Origin: Mucilaginibacter xinganensis | GTDB lineage: Bacteria; Bacteroidota; Bacteroidia; Sphingobacteriales; Sphingobacteriaceae | Direction of reading: 5' to 3' | DNA length: 64,000 nucleotides | NCBI GenBank assembly: GCA_026225055.1 | Contig: JAMFSA010000095.1 | Coordinates: 82,402-146,401 of the forward strand | Shown here: piece by piece, positions 1 to 11,042 of the stretch | How the letters are laid out: every line of letters begins with the position of its first letter | Position numbering within the stretch: the stretch's first letter is position 1 | Notes under the pieces: model-generated | The model's database searches: none | Told to the model about the DNA's origin: nothing | What the model saw: only the letters and a program-made list of their open reading frames with translations | Translations under genes and position numbers: made by a program

Positions 1-17
1 AAAAAAGAAATTTTGAC

Positions 18-1685
18 ATGAAAACAAATATAAAATATTTAATCGGTGCCGCGGTGATGAGCATTTTTGCTGTCACAGGCTGTAAAAAGGATTTCTTTAA
101 TCGCCCGCCCGAAAATGCGATAACAATTGATGATTTTTATAAAACAGACGCGCAGGTAGCATCAAGCACGCTTAACCTTTACAATTCGGTTTGGTTTAAC
201 TATGTGTCAAAACCTGGTTGGGCAGTATGTGAAATGACAGGCGGTAACGGCCGTAGTTATTCATCAGATGTAAGTGACTTTGGGAACCTTAATGGGGCCG
301 TTACAAACCTTAACGCGCAAAATGATGCTGCCTGGGTTTCATTATGGACAGTTGTAGAGCAGGCTAACGCGCTTATCAATATATTGCCCACCAAGGTAGG
401 TTCAGCAGTAACACCAGCTGTGGAAAACAATGCTTTGGGCGAGGCTCATTTTATGCGTGCCATGGCTTATTTCCATATTGTAAGGTTATGGGGCCCGGTA
501 CCTATTATTGAAAATGGCAGCAACTTTTTAACCAATTTCCAGGTAAATACCAACCGGATACAGGATATCTACACCTTTATGGTGAACGATATGAAATTTG
601 CCGAAGCCAATTGCACAGCTATGATCAGAACGGGATCTATCACACAGGGCCACGTATCCAGTGGTTCAGCTTCAGCAATGCTCGCGAAATTATATCTGTA
701 TATGCAGGATTATCCTGACGCGCTTAAGGAAGCACAGAAAGTGATCAATAGCGGTGAATTTAAATTATACGGTATAGATATTCCTAATAAAACCTATAAC
801 GACCTGTTTAAAACCGCAAATAATAATAACGAAGAAAGCATTTGCCAGTTGCAATGGGCAGGCGGCGCTGCATATGGCCATGGAAACCCTCAGCAAGCTT
901 CTTTAGCTATCAGTAGTACTATTACAGGTACAGGTGACGGATATGCAGTTTTGGGTCCCACTATCGACTTGCAAAATTCTTATGAAGCGGGCGATCTGAG
1001 GCTGCATGCTACCATTATGCAAGCGGGCGATTTCTATCCAGAACTTGACGCGGCAACAGGCGGTTATACAGTGCCTGCAACTGTTAATGCGCAGGGTGGG
1101 GATGCAGGTGTTAAAAAGTATGTAGTTGGTACACCTGCTGATAACGGCGGTCTTGGTGCCGCGCAATCGGCAGCTAATAACACTTATTTAATGCGTTATG
1201 CCGAAGTTTATTTAATTGCGGCTGAAGCTATTGTGGGTGCTAACAGTACTTCGTCAGATCCTCAAGCCTTAATTTATATTAACGCCATCAGGAAACGGGC
1301 AAACTTAGCATCATTAACCGTGATAAATCGTAATCACCTTGTCCCTAACCCTAATTATGATGCCACATATAACAATACAGTGCCTACAACTATAATAAAG
1401 GATGATATCATATCTGAAAGAAGGCATGAGTTTGCTATAGAGAACGATTACTGGTTTGACCTTTGCCGCCTGGACGGATGGAACGGTATATTAACTAACT
1501 CTCATCCACTGGCAACTCAAATGATAAGCCAGCAGGAAAGAGGTACTTATGCCAGTGACCGCAAAACGGTATACCACACAGCCGTTACGCCAAAAAGTAC
1601 CGACTTTTTGCTTCCAATCCCGATTGGTGAAACCACAAGTGATCCTAAATTATTACAACCACCTGTAGCATATACATTCAAATAA
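18..1685 (+). CDS. RagB/SusD family nutrient-binding outer-membrane lipoprotein
   Basis: SusD-type surface lipoprotein of 555 residues that caps a SusC TonB-dependent porin and binds glycan at the cell surface. The N-terminus has a lipoprotein signal ending in the lipobox VTGC with KKD after the cysteine, as in SusD proteins. The body shows the family's helical repeat pattern (EAHFMRAMAYFHIVRLWG) and the typical C-terminal stretch with ERRHEFAIENDYWFDLCRL followed by LLPIPIGE. The start ATG is only 17 bases into the window, so the partner susC is expected immediately upstream, off the edge. It is followed after 8 bases by a TIG-domain lipoprotein gene in the same operon. The glycan bound cannot be read from the sequence. 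Confidence 0.95.
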   Translation: MKTNIKYLIGAAVMSIFAVTGCKKDFFNRPPENAITIDDFYKTDAQVASSTLNLYNSVWFNYVSKPGWAVCEMTGGNGRSYSSDVSDFGNLNGAVTNLNAQNDAAWVSLWTVVEQANALINILPTKVGSAVTPAVENNALGEAHFMRAMAYFHIVRLWGPVPIIENGSNFLTNFQVNTNRIQDIYTFMVNDMKFAEANCTAMIRTGSITQGHVSSGSASAMLAKLYLYMQDYPDALKEAQKVINSGEFKLYGIDIPNKTYNDLFKTANNNNEESICQLQWAGGAAYGHGNPQQASLAISSTITGTGDGYAVLGPTIDLQNSYEAGDLRLHATIMQAGDFYPELDAATGGYTVPATVNAQGGDAGVKKYVVGTPADNGGLGAAQSAANNTYLMRYAEVYLIAAEAIVGANSTSSDPQALIYINAIRKRANLASLTVINRNHLVPNPNYDATYNNTVPTTIIKDDIISERRHEFAIENDYWFDLCRLDGWNGILTNSHPLATQMISQQERGTYASDRKTVYHTAVTPKSTDFLLPIPIGETTSDPKLLQPPVAYTFK

Positions 1686-1693
1686 TTACAGCT

Positions 1694-2851
1694 ATGAAAA
1701 ATTTAAAACCGATATTTTTTTACTGCATATTTTCATTGTTTGTGATATGCAGCATAAGTGCCTGTAAAAAGGATGGCGATCATGCCGCTCCCACTATTAC
1801 AAGAGTACGCACCGTATTCCAAAGCACCCAAACATCACAAACTGTTACGGCTTTTGATTCAACAACAACCGATGGTAAAATAGGTACCTTATATGCCATA
1901 ATAGGCAACAACCTAAGTACCGCAAAAGCTGTGTATCTTAATGGTGTACCTGTTTATTTTAATGTGGCTTACGTTTCAAATACAACTTTGCAGTTTTCGG
2001 TGCCCAACACTGTGCCTTACAGCAGCAGCAGCACAAATAATTTGCTTACCGTTGTCACCGACTATGGTAAAGTAAGTACGCCTTTTGTAATTGAACAACC
2101 TGTACCGGGTATAACTTCAGTTGATCAGTTAGCAGGCAACCCGGGCGATATTATCACTATTACCGGTACAACGTTCAATGGCCTTACAGGAGTTTCTTTC
2201 GGTACCGTGCCTGGTAAGGTGCTTACAAACACACCTACCGTGATAACTGTTGAGGTTCCTACAGGAGTTACCTATGGCCCGATTTTAGTAACTACGGCTG
2301 CAACAAAAGGTGGTGGTGTTGGAACAGGGCCTTTACTTACTTCCGGAACAAGTGAGTTAACAACCGGAACCGCAGTGCACCAGGCAAATGGTATTTTTGG
2401 CTTCAAGACAGCGATTTTTGAAGATGCAGCTGAAAATAGCTGGGATATTCAAGGTGGTTGGGACGGAACTCCTTATACTATAGATACAAAAACGGTAAGA
2501 AGGGGTACCGCATCCATAAGTTATACTTTTAGCGGCGGTTACAATGGTTTTGTAATAAATGCGGGCACCGGAAATAGTGTTGATGCAAACACCGCTATTA
2601 AGTTTTCCATATATGGCGGAAAGGGAACCAACGGTAAAAATATACGTCTTAACCTGAACTATAATTCTAATGTGACAGTCCAGCTTACACTTTCTGAAGG
2701 TAAATGGGTTGATTATATTATTCCTGTTCAGAATTTTGTTGATTCTGCCAACCCTTTGCCTTCCAGTATCAATAATTTGGTTTTTCAAGAATTCAGTGGG
2801 AATCCTTCACAGTTTAACCTGGATGACGTTGGATTAGTTGAGCTTAAATAA
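1694..2851 (+). CDS. IPT/TIG-domain surface glycan-binding lipoprotein
   Basis: A 385-residue lipoprotein with lipobox (ISAC, then KKDGD). Two IPT/TIG immunoglobulin-like repeats can be seen (about residues 30-135 and 137-215; the second has the typical pattern PGITSVDQLAGNPGDIITITG). The C-terminal 170 residues (WDIQGGWDGTPYTID and on) have the look of a galactose-binding-like beta sandwich and end in FNLDDVGLVE, a common ending in Bacteroidota carbohydrate-binding modules. It sits where SusE/SGBP-type glycan-binding proteins are usually encoded, 8 bases after susD and just before a strong terminator, so it closes the operon. Role as an auxiliary glycan binder is inferred from domains and position. 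Confidence 0.8.
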   Translation: MKNLKPIFFYCIFSLFVICSISACKKDGDHAAPTITRVRTVFQSTQTSQTVTAFDSTTTDGKIGTLYAIIGNNLSTAKAVYLNGVPVYFNVAYVSNTTLQFSVPNTVPYSSSSTNNLLTVVTDYGKVSTPFVIEQPVPGITSVDQLAGNPGDIITITGTTFNGLTGVSFGTVPGKVLTNTPTVITVEVPTGVTYGPILVTTAATKGGGVGTGPLLTSGTSELTTGTAVHQANGIFGFKTAIFEDAAENSWDIQGGWDGTPYTIDTKTVRRGTASISYTFSGGYNGFVINAGTGNSVDANTAIKFSIYGGKGTNGKNIRLNLNYNSNVTVQLTLSEGKWVDYIIPVQNFVDSANPLPSSINNLVFQEFSGNPSQFNLDDVGLVELK

Positions 2852-2876
2852 TAAAGATAGTTAATGGGTAAATATG

Positions 2877-2912
2877 GCCACCATCGCGGGTTTCGGTGGT
2901 GGCTTTTTTTTT
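2877..2912 (+). terminator. Rho-independent terminator closing the susD/TIG operon
   Basis: A 10-base stem (2877-2886 with 2894-2903, one G-U pair), 7-base loop and nine T residues (2904-2912). It lies 25 bases after the TIG gene stop. An open frame for the next gene runs back to an ATG at 2874 inside this hairpin, so that ATG is not the real start. Confidence 0.9.
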
Positions 2913-2933
2913 AAAAGAACAAAATATACGCAG

Positions 2934-4694
2934 ATGACGATGAGGATAATTAGTGCGGCAATGTTTATTGTGTTGATGACGACAATAGCATGCAAAAAGA
3001 GCAATAATACAGGGACAACAACAACTACTACCACAACAACCGATCAGGGCAATGGCGGGGCAACAGGGCCTATTACAACGCCTACCGATCCGTCAGTTGC
3101 AGCAACACAGGGCTTTTTTCTGAACGATTGGCAGGCCAGAACTTTTACTGCGCCATCAACACAGGCAGCGGCCAAGCCATCGGCAACAACATCCATCACG
3201 GTGTCGGCCGATTATGCCCAGGTGGTATCAAAGGTTTCAAAATATATGTTTGGTAATAATATTAATCCCTTTACCGGGCAATATACAAGCGCGGGGGTAG
3301 TTACCGATCTAACCAATCTTTCGCCAAATATTATAAGGGCTCCCGGTGGAAGCTTATCTGATGTTTATTTTTGGAACTCACCATCAGGTGGCCACCCTGC
3401 GGATGTTCCCGCACAACTGTTAAATGCAGATGGAACAGTTAGTACCAATACCGGATATTGGAGCGGACAGGTTACCGATAGCTGGTCACTCAGTTTGGAT
3501 AATTATTACAGCTTGTTACAAAAAACAAAAAGCACCGGTATAATTACGGTTAACTATGCTTATGCACGTTATGGTACCGGGCCAACCCCTGTACAAACTG
3601 CCGCGCATTTGGCAGCGCAATGGGTTAGGTATGATAAAGGCCGTACCAAGTTTTGGGAAATTGGCAACGAGTGCTATGGCAACTGGGAAGCATGCTACCG
3701 TATTGATGTAACCAAAAATCAGGATGGCCAGCCAGCCATACTTACAGGAGCATTATATGGGCAGCAATTTTTAGTTTTTGCAGACTCGATGCGTAATGCT
3801 GCGGCCCAGATAGGTGCAACCATACAAATAGGAGCGGTATTACACGAAACTGCCGATGCGAATAATGGACAGGGCGTAAGCAACTGGAACGCCGGAGTAC
3901 TTGGCGCGATTAGTAACTCGGCTGATTTTTTTATTGTGCATAATTATTATACAAACTATAATGAAAACTCAACCGCGTCAACTATTTTTAATACAGCGGC
4001 AACTTCATCCTTTACGTTAATGAATTATGTGAAGGCCTCCATACAAACTGCCGGGGTAACGCAAAAACCAATAGCTTTAACGGAATGGAACATTTTTTCG
4101 ACCGGATCGCAGCAGCAAATATCAAATGTTGCCGGTGTACACGCGGTAATGGTTTTGGGTGAAACAATTAAAGACCAGTATGGCGAGGCAAGTCGGTGGG
4201 ACTTGGCAAACGCCTGGAGTACCACATCTCCGGGTGATGATCAGGGTCTGTTCAGCTACGGGCAGCCAAATGTTACTGATTTTACGCCACGCCCGGCATT
4301 TTACTACATGTACTATTTTCAAAAATTCTTTGGCGATAGGATGATCAGTTCATCGGTTACTGGCAGTTCAAGTATAGTTAGTTATGCCTCATCTTTCAGC
4401 TCAGGGCAGGCGGGAGTAGTGGTAGTAAATACCGGCGAAAGCGACGCGACTGTAAACGTGAGCTTTAAAAACTATTACACAGGCAGCAACTACTATTATT
4501 ACACGCTGCACGGTGGTACCGATAATGGCGATTTCTCCGGCAAGGTATTAGTTAATGGTACCGGCCCATCAATTGATTATGGTGGCCCAAGTACTTATGC
4601 GTCACTGGCTGCATCGTCAACAAGCACCAGCGGCGGCATAAAAGTTACTGTACCGGCAAGGGGTGTAGTGTTTTTAGTTGTAGATAAAAAATAA
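2934..4694 (+). CDS. Putative clan GH-A glycoside hydrolase lipoprotein (arabinofuranosidase-like)
   Basis: An exported lipoprotein of about 586 residues. The start is placed at ATG 2934 (or 2940, two codons on) because the longer frame from 2874 would begin inside a terminator, and because the lipoprotein signal (FIVLMTTIAC then KKS) then sits at the N-terminus. A nine-threonine linker follows. The catalytic domain has two clan GH-A hallmarks: FWEIGNE, whose Glu (residue 246 from 2934) fits the acid/base, and ALTEWN, whose Glu (residue 384) fits the nucleophile. The NIIRAPGG stretch near the start of the barrel resembles GH51-like alpha-L-arabinofuranosidases. The C-terminal 130 residues look like a beta-sandwich. 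The exact GH family is unsure. It has its own terminator and lies just after a SusD operon, fitting extracellular or surface glycan cleavage. Confidence 0.7.
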   Translation: MTMRIISAAMFIVLMTTIACKKSNNTGTTTTTTTTTDQGNGGATGPITTPTDPSVAATQGFFLNDWQARTFTAPSTQAAAKPSATTSITVSADYAQVVSKVSKYMFGNNINPFTGQYTSAGVVTDLTNLSPNIIRAPGGSLSDVYFWNSPSGGHPADVPAQLLNADGTVSTNTGYWSGQVTDSWSLSLDNYYSLLQKTKSTGIITVNYAYARYGTGPTPVQTAAHLAAQWVRYDKGRTKFWEIGNECYGNWEACYRIDVTKNQDGQPAILTGALYGQQFLVFADSMRNAAAQIGATIQIGAVLHETADANNGQGVSNWNAGVLGAISNSADFFIVHNYYTNYNENSTASTIFNTAATSSFTLMNYVKASIQTAGVTQKPIALTEWNIFSTGSQQQISNVAGVHAVMVLGETIKDQYGEASRWDLANAWSTTSPGDDQGLFSYGQPNVTDFTPRPAFYYMYYFQKFFGDRMISSSVTGSSSIVSYASSFSSGQAGVVVVNTGESDATVNVSFKNYYTGSNYYYYTLHGGTDNGDFSGKVLVNGTGPSIDYGGPSTYASLAASSTSTSGGIKVTVPARGVVFLVVDKK

Positions 4695-4725
4695 TGAGTT
4701 AAATAATCGATGTGTATTATCATGA

Positions 4726-4756
4726 AGGGCGGTTAGTAAAATAGCTGCCCTTTTTT
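4726..4756 (+). terminator. Rho-independent terminator after the glycoside hydrolase
   Basis: A 10-base stem (4726-4735 with 4742-4751, two G-U pairs), 6-base loop and a run of six T ending at 4756. It lies 31 bases after the hydrolase stop and ahead of purU. Confidence 0.85.
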
Positions 4757-4855
4757 ATGCTAATATTTCTGAACTATCAGCTAAAAATTGAACAGCCAAA
4801 TGCATCGTTTTAATAAATAGCAGTTTATATATTTACAGCTTTCTTATTCATTAAC

Positions 4856-5683
4856 ATGATAATAGTTATTCAATGTAAAGACCAGGTTGGCCTGGTTGCA
4901 TCCATATCGGCAATATTAGCGAAACATCAGCTTAATATTATTTCCATGCGTGAGCATGTGGATAAAGTAGAGAACCTGTTTTTTATGCGCCTTAATATTG
5001 ATGATGGCAAAGATGAACTGTTGCTTGAAAATTATATTAAAGAAGTATTACCGGCCGGTGCAATCGTATCCATAAACCCTAAACCCAGCAAAAAGGTGGT
5101 GGTTATGGTAAGTAAAGAATATCATTGCCTTGCCGATATATTGATCCGTAATTATTTCGGCACATTTGGCGCTACCGTGCAATGTGTGATAGGCAACCAT
5201 GCTGTATTACAGGGTATATGCGAGCGTTTTGATATGCCATACTACACCGTTTCGCACGAAAATATAAGTAAGCCCGAATTTGAAGAAAAGGTGGCTGAGA
5301 TCATTGAGCAATATAACCCGGACTATATCGTGCTGGCAAAATTCATGCGTATACTTTCGCCTGCAATAGTTGCTAAGTTCTCTATGCGGATCATTAATAT
5401 TCATCATTCGTTTTTGCCTGCGTTTATAGGTTCAAACCCATACAGGCAGGCCTTTGAGCGTGGTGTTAAACTGATAGGGGCAACGGCGCATTTTGTTTCA
5501 GATGAACTGGACGAGGGCCCTATCATCGCGCAACAGATCATCCCGGTAAACCATTCCTTTACCGCGGCAGATATGGTGCAGGCGGGCAAGGAAATTGAGA
5601 CCTCCGTATTAGCCAAAGCGCTGAAACTTGTGTTTGAAGACAGGGTATTTGTTTACAAAAACAAAACGGTAGTGTTTGAATAG
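4856..5683 (+). CDS. purU: Formyltetrahydrofolate deformylase
   Basis: Hydrolyses 10-formyl-tetrahydrofolate to formate and tetrahydrofolate, balancing the one-carbon pool and supplying formate for purine synthesis; cytosolic. The 275-residue length matches PurU. Residues 1-80 form an ACT regulatory domain (IQCKDQVGLVASISAILAK) and residues 85-275 the formyltransferase-fold hydrolase domain. The active-site stretch NIHHSFLPAF (from N181) and the DEGPII motif (D219) are present, as in characterised PurU enzymes. It appears to be transcribed alone, after a strong upstream terminator. Confidence 0.95.
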   Translation: MIIVIQCKDQVGLVASISAILAKHQLNIISMREHVDKVENLFFMRLNIDDGKDELLLENYIKEVLPAGAIVSINPKPSKKVVVMVSKEYHCLADILIRNYFGTFGATVQCVIGNHAVLQGICERFDMPYYTVSHENISKPEFEEKVAEIIEQYNPDYIVLAKFMRILSPAIVAKFSMRIINIHHSFLPAFIGSNPYRQAFERGVKLIGATAHFVSDELDEGPIIAQQIIPVNHSFTAADMVQAGKEIETSVLAKALKLVFEDRVFVYKNKTVVFE

Positions 5684-5813
5684 CAGGATCATACTTTAAA
5701 TCTTGTAGCATCCACATTGTAACAGATAGGTTTCGTAACTTTATACTAATACCGCTTTTTTATTATTGCAATTGATATTGCTGTAAAATGCGGGCACTTT
5801 ACAACCTAATAAA

Positions 5814-6605
5814 ATGTTACAACAAGTTTTATCATACCAGGTAGCCGATAGTATTGATATAAGATTACTGAAGCCTGCTTTTAAATCGGAATTATATTTT
5901 AGTGATACGGATGAGTTGTTTTACATTACCGGTGAGGGGCAATACATTTATGTGTTTAAATATGGCGTTGTTTGTTTCTTAAATTATGACGCGGTTAAGA
6001 TCTCAGAGTTTTTACAGCTGATATCGCCTTACTGCAGAAATAAATTTGAGCAGAGCCTGGAAGAGGAGTTTAAGATATTGACCAATGCGGGCAGAAATAA
6101 GATAGGGTTTAACTCGATAGAGATCATCGGGCACGACATTGAAGTGTTGCGTTTAATTATGCTCAATGTTTCCCAATCCGTAGCGCTGGATTATTACCAT
6201 GAGCAAACCACCAAACTTATGGAAGAAACCAACCTTCACACGCAGCAACTGGAAACAAATGGGCGTTTAAACATATCAGGCACCAACCTTAAAAAATACA
6301 TCGGGCGAACACTCTTGTTAAAAAACCGCATTGCCGAAAACCTTTATATATTTGATTCGCCGCCCGAAACATGGGAGGATGAGAACCTGAATAAAATTCA
6401 TAACGACCTGAAGCGCACCTTCGACCTTAAAGAAAGATTCCGGAACATACAAGAGGGGTTAAATATTATAAGGGATAACTATGAGCTTTTCAGGGATCTG
6501 TTGCAATACAGGAACAGTTATCGGCTCGAGCTGATTGTTATCATCCTGATACTAATGGAGGTACTTAATATTTTCACCCAAAAAGTTTTTCATTTATTTT
6601 TTTAG
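5814..6605 (+). CDS. RMD1/SIF2 (DUF155) family membrane-anchored protein
   Basis: 263 residues, matching the DUF155 family (yeast Rmd1/Sif2, human RMND1). The signs are the N-terminal beta-rich part (LFYITGEGQYIYVFKYGVV) and the C-terminal block running from ERFRNIQEGLNIIRDNYELF to YRLELIVIILILMEVLNIF, which ends in a single membrane helix. The mitochondrial relatives support translation; the bacterial role is not established, so no function is assigned. ATG 5814 is preceded by 130 bases without a gene, and the next gene starts 39-90 bases downstream, so co-transcription with the sensor kinase is possible. Confidence 0.8.
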   Translation: MLQQVLSYQVADSIDIRLLKPAFKSELYFSDTDELFYITGEGQYIYVFKYGVVCFLNYDAVKISEFLQLISPYCRNKFEQSLEEEFKILTNAGRNKIGFNSIEIIGHDIEVLRLIMLNVSQSVALDYYHEQTTKLMEETNLHTQQLETNGRLNISGTNLKKYIGRTLLLKNRIAENLYIFDSPPETWEDENLNKIHNDLKRTFDLKERFRNIQEGLNIIRDNYELFRDLLQYRNSYRLELIVIILILMEVLNIFTQKVFHLFF

Positions 6606-6644
6606 TTTGGAATAGATATACCGCTTAATACAACGGTAGTTTAA

Positions 6645-9600
6645 TTGCTCATCTGTTTAATTTACATTAAATTTGATATCAAAGTTCAAACTAAATTGAG
6701 TAAGTATCCTGTCCCGGTTAATGAAAAAGAACGCCTTCTGGCGCTGGAAAACTATGGGATTTTAAATTCACTTAGCGAGGACGAATATGACCGTATAACC
6801 GAGCTGGCATCGCTGATTTGCGATGTGCCTATATCACTTGTTTCTCTTGTTGATGAAAAGCGACAGTGGTTTAAATCAAAGGTTGGGTTAAAAGTAAATG
6901 AAACGTCGCGCGATTTGGCCTTTTGTCAATATGCTATTATGGGCACTGAAAGGTTCGATGTGGAAGATGCTATGTTAGATGAACGTTTTAAAGAAAATGC
7001 ACTGGTAACAGGAGATCCTAATATCCGTTTCTATTCAGGACAGCCATTGATCGACCCTAATGGCTATGCATTAGGCACCTTGTGTGTTATAGATAGCAAA
7101 CCAAGGGTGTTAAGCCCAAAACAACAACGAGCCCTTAAAATATTAGCAGATGAGGTGATGGCGCTTATCACCGAGCGCAGGCAAAAAGAGGAGTTCAGGT
7201 ATTTTGAAAAGCTATTCCAGTTTTCGAACGACCTGATCTGTATAGTAGGAACTGATGGCTACTTTAAAAAGATCAATTCGGCTTTTTCGAAAATATTGGG
7301 TTGGAATGAGGAATATATCTTAAATACATCGTGCTATGAGTTTGTTCATCCTGATGATCATGAGATTACACGCACTGAATTAAGGAAGGTAGGCTCTGGA
7401 GTACAGGATACTACGTTTTTACAGCGCTTGTTAACCAAGAATGGTGAGTATCGTACTATACAATGGATGGGTACGCCCAAATCCATTACCGGTAATATTT
7501 TTGGTATAGGCAGGGATATAACTGAGGAGAGAGAGAAAGAACAGCAGTTGGCGGTAAATGAACGAAAATTAAGAGCGTTTTTTGAAAACTCGCAGGGGTT
7601 TATGTGCACGCATGACCTGGAAGGGAATTTTATATCGGTTAACAATGCCAGCGTATATGTGCTGGGTTACAGTATTGAAGAAATGCTGCATATGAGTTTG
7701 TACGATATTGTGCCTGAATCCCGCCATACTTTTATTAAAGCTTACCTGGAGAAGATCAAAGAAACCGGAAAGGCAAGCGGGCAAATGGCAACCCTGCACC
7801 GGGATGGCTCGCACAGGGTGTGGATGTATAATAATATTCTGGAAGTTGGGCCCGATGGTCAGGATTATATAATAGGAAACGGGATAGATGTTACCGACCG
7901 CTATAACCTGCAAATAGACCTGGAACGTACCAAAGCCATGCTGGAGCAAACCAATAAGGTTGCCCGTGTAGGTGGCTGGGAAGTGAATATGGAGAGCAGA
8001 AAAGTTTACTGGACATCGGAAACCAAGTCTATTCATGGTGTTGAACCTGATTTTAAACCTGAAATGGCTACAGGTATTGAATTTTATAAAGAGGGTGAAA
8101 ACAGGGATAAAATTCAGGAAGCCGTAAATAATGGAATAAACAATGGAACAGCCTGGGACCTGGAACTACAGATCATTAATGGAAAAGGTAAAGAGTTATG
8201 GGTAAGGGTGCTCGGCAATGCTGATTTTGAAGAAGGCAAATGCAAAAGGATATATGGCACTTTTCAGGATATTGATGACAAAAAGAGAACTGAGCTTGAA
8301 GTAACTGCCTCCCGTAAATTTTTAAAAGACCTGTTACACGCGGCAAGAGAGGTAAGCATAGTAGCCACAGATACAGAAGGTTTGATAACCGTTTTTAACA
8401 GTGGTGCCGAAAAAATACTGGGTTATACAGCCGAAGAAATGGTAGGCAAGCAAACTACCGATATATTCAGATCTCCTGAGGAAGTAGCTGCTAAGGGGAA
8501 AGCACTTTCAGATGAATTAGGTTACGAAGTTAAAGGTTTCAGGATAATTGCTGAAAAGTCGGAACTAAACGGCTCAGACCAAAGCGAATGGACCGCTATT
8601 AAAAAGGACGGTACAAAAATTACTATTTCTTCAGTTGTAATGCCTATCAGGGATGATAAAAATAAAACCATCGGCTATCTCAGTATAGCTACAGATGTTA
8701 CAGCTAAAAACGAGATCGAAAAGGCATTGATCACCGAAAAAGCAAGACTAAGCGCTTTTGTTGAACATGCACCCGCAGCCGTAGCCATGATGGATAACGA
8801 TATGAAGTATGTTGCCGTAAGTAACTTTTGGCGGGAAAATTTCCACATCAAAGGCAATGTTATCGGCAAATCCTATTATGATACATTTCAGAACCTGGAT
8901 GAAGAAAGGAAAGCAAGGCATAGCAGGGTGTTAAAAGGGGCTGTGGAAAAGACCAATGAAGATGTATTCCATTTGGATGGCGTTGAAGAAGATATGTTTA
9001 TATCATGGGAGATGCGCCCTTGGTATCAGTACGATGGAAGCATTGGCGGTATGATGATCTCTACACAGGACATCACCACATCCGTTAAGCATCGCGAAGA
9101 ATTAAAGACCGCTAAATTATTAGCCGAGCAAGCCAGTAACGCCAAATCTGAATTTTTGGCCAACATGAGCCACGAGATCAGAACGCCCCTTAACGGCGTG
9201 ATAGGTTTTACAGATCTTTTACTAAAAACCCATTTAAACGAAACCCAGCAGCAATACCTTAATATTGTTAACCAGTCTGCAAATGCTTTACTTAGCATTA
9301 TTAATGATATCCTTGATTTTTCAAAAATTGAAGCGGGCAAGCTGGAACTGGATGTTGAAAAATGTGATCTGTACGAAATAGGGAGCCAGGCAACGGATAT
9401 TATTACCTACCAGGTACAAGCAAAAGGGTTGGAAATGCTGCTGAATATTTCACCTGATCTGCCCCGGTTTATTTGGGCTGATGAGCTGCGGCTTAAACAG
9501 ATACTAATAAATTTATTGGGTAATGCTACCAAATTTACCGAAACCGGCGAAATTGAATTAAAGATAGAAGTATTATCTACACAAGAAGATCATACCAGCA

Positions 9601-11039
9601 TACGGTTTGCCGTGCGGGATACCGGCATTGGTATAAAGCCCGAACAGCAATCAAAAATATTTCAGGCTTTTTCACAGGAAGATCCATCCACAACAAAAAA
9701 ATATGGTGGTACCGGGCTTGGGCTTACCATATCAAACAGGTTGCTGGAACTGATGGACAGTAAGTTGCAATTACAAAGCGCGCCAGGTCAGGGCAGTACC
9801 TTTTATTTCGATCTGAACTTTAAGACAGAGCAGGGTGATCCGATAAATTGGGAAAATATCGACCTGATTAAAAGAGTATTGGTTGTTGACGATAATGAAA
9901 ACAATCGCATCATTCTGCGGCAAATGCTTTTGCTGAAACAGATAAGTACAGTTGAGGCAAGCAATGGGTATGAAGCTTTACAGCTGTTGGCTAAAGGCGA
10001 AAAATTTGATGCCATTATTATGGATTACCATATGCCATATATGGATGGGCTGGAGGTAATTAAAAAGATTAGGGGGGTATTTGATGCAGCGGGTGGAGAA
10101 GTGGTGCCTGCCGTATTACTATATAGCTCATCAGATGACGGAGAAATAATTAAGGCCTGCGATGAATTGAATGTACAGCACCGGCTGGTAAAGCCTGTTA
10201 AAACACAGGATGTTTATCATACTTTATCAAGGTTATATATAAAAGAAAATAATATAGCGTTTAGTGGGACAGTTAAAGAGCAAACCCCAGCAACTGAGAA
10301 CCTGAACATATTAATTGCGGAAGATAACTCGGTAAACATGCTGCTCGCAAAAACCATATTGAAACGGATAGCACCTAACGCAGTTGTTGCCGAGGCTAAT
10401 ACAGGAATAGAAGCTCTGGAACAGTGCAAATTACGCTGGCCCGATATGATCTTTATGGACGTGCAAATGCCTGAAATGAATGGCTACGATGCTACCCGGG
10501 CGATAAGGGCTATACAAGGGAAAAGACAGGTGCCTATCATTGCACTTACCGCCGGTAATGTAAAAGGCGAAAAAGAAAAGTGCCTGGCTGCAGGTATGGA
10601 TGATTTTTTGGTTAAACCTATTGTGGAGGATACATTAGCACAAGTGTTTAACAAATGGATGCCTGCTGATCAAAATTCAGCCACAAATGAGCCTGCTGCT
10701 GCAATTGATCCATCAGCGCATTTTGATAGTAATACGATCAGGGTCTATGTAGGTGATGATGAGGAGACGATCAATGAGATAATCTGTTTAACAAAGGTTG
10801 AGTTGTCGGGGTCATTGGCTGTATTAACGGAGCATATTAGTAATAAAGATCTGAAAGGGCTTAATGCGGCAGGTCATAAGTTATATGGTACTGCTGTTTC
10901 TGCCGGGTTACCTGTTTTGGCAGAGCTGGCGCACCAGTTTGAATATTTGGCTGATTTTAAAGAAAGTGACATTAAGGAATTACTTGCAAAAACAAAACAG
11001 GAGATAGATTTGATCCTGGATATTATCAGTGCTTATTAA
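6645..11039 (+). CDS. Hybrid sensor histidine kinase: GAF, five PAS, HisKA, HATPase, two REC, HPt
   Basis: A full phosphorelay in one chain of up to 1464 residues, with no membrane helix, so probably cytosolic. A GAF domain (about 25-175) is followed by five PAS/PAC modules (about 178-815). The HisKA box has His843 in [16 protein letters not shown]. The HATPase carries [11 protein letters not shown] and [10 protein letters not shown]. Two receivers have Asp1127 ([12 protein letters not shown]) and Asp1272 ([13 protein letters not shown]), and a C-terminal HPt has His1411 (AGHKLYGTA). No ATG lies ahead of the GAF domain: the open frame begins at TTG 6645, and a second TTG at 6696 would give a start [14 protein letters not shown] that looks more like homologous GAF-kinase N-termini. 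Stop is three bases before the convergent carbamoyltransferase stop. Ligand and output unknown. Confidence 0.92.
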   Translation: MLICLIYIKFDIKVQTKLSKYPVPVNEKERLLALENYGILNSLSEDEYDRITELASLICDVPISLVSLVDEKRQWFKSKVGLKVNETSRDLAFCQYAIMGTERFDVEDAMLDERFKENALVTGDPNIRFYSGQPLIDPNGYALGTLCVIDSKPRVLSPKQQRALKILADEVMALITERRQKEEFRYFEKLFQFSNDLICIVGTDGYFKKINSAFSKILGWNEEYILNTSCYEFVHPDDHEITRTELRKVGSGVQDTTFLQRLLTKNGEYRTIQWMGTPKSITGNIFGIGRDITEEREKEQQLAVNERKLRAFFENSQGFMCTHDLEGNFISVNNASVYVLGYSIEEMLHMSLYDIVPESRHTFIKAYLEKIKETGKASGQMATLHRDGSHRVWMYNNILEVGPDGQDYIIGNGIDVTDRYNLQIDLERTKAMLEQTNKVARVGGWEVNMESRKVYWTSETKSIHGVEPDFKPEMATGIEFYKEGENRDKIQEAVNNGINNGTAWDLELQIINGKGKELWVRVLGNADFEEGKCKRIYGTFQDIDDKKRTELEVTASRKFLKDLLHAAREVSIVATDTEGLITVFNSGAEKILGYTAEEMVGKQTTDIFRSPEEVAAKGKALSDELGYEVKGFRIIAEKSELNGSDQSEWTAIKKDGTKITISSVVMPIRDDKNKTIGYLSIATDVTAKNEIEKALITEKARLSAFVEHAPAAVAMMDNDMKYVAVSNFWRENFHIKGNVIGKSYYDTFQNLDEERKARHSRVLKGAVEKTNEDVFHLDGVEEDMFISWEMRPWYQYDGSIGGMMISTQDITTSVKHREELKTAKLLAEQASNAKSEFLANMSHEIRTPLNGVIGFTDLLLKTHLNETQQQYLNIVNQSANALLSIINDILDFSKIEAGKLELDVEKCDLYEIGSQATDIITYQVQAKGLEMLLNISPDLPRFIWADELRLKQILINLLGNATKFTETGEIELKIEVLSTQEDHTSIRFAVRDTGIGIKPEQQSKIFQAFSQEDPSTTKKYGGTGLGLTISNRLLELMDSKLQLQSAPGQGSTFYFDLNFKTEQGDPINWENIDLIKRVLVVDDNENNRIILRQMLLLKQISTVEASNGYEALQLLAKGEKFDAIIMDYHMPYMDGLEVIKKIRGVFDAAGGEVVPAVLLYSSSDDGEIIKACDELNVQHRLVKPVKTQDVYHTLSRLYIKENNIAFSGTVKEQTPATENLNILIAEDNSVNMLLAKTILKRIAPNAVVAEANTGIEALEQCKLRWPDMIFMDVQMPEMNGYDATRAIRAIQGKRQVPIIALTAGNVKGEKEKCLAAGMDDFLVKPIVEDTLAQVFNKWMPADQNSATNEPAAAIDPSAHFDSNTIRVYVGDDEETINEIICLTKVELSGSLAVLTEHISNKDLKGLNAAGHKLYGTAVSAGLPVLAELAHQFEYLADFKESDIKELLAKTKQEIDLILDIISAY

Positions 11040-11042
11040 GTC

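Noticed and set aside
3015..3041. Threonine-codon repeat tract as a phase-variation switch
   Set aside because: The unit is a trinucleotide, so length change would keep the frame and only alter linker length.
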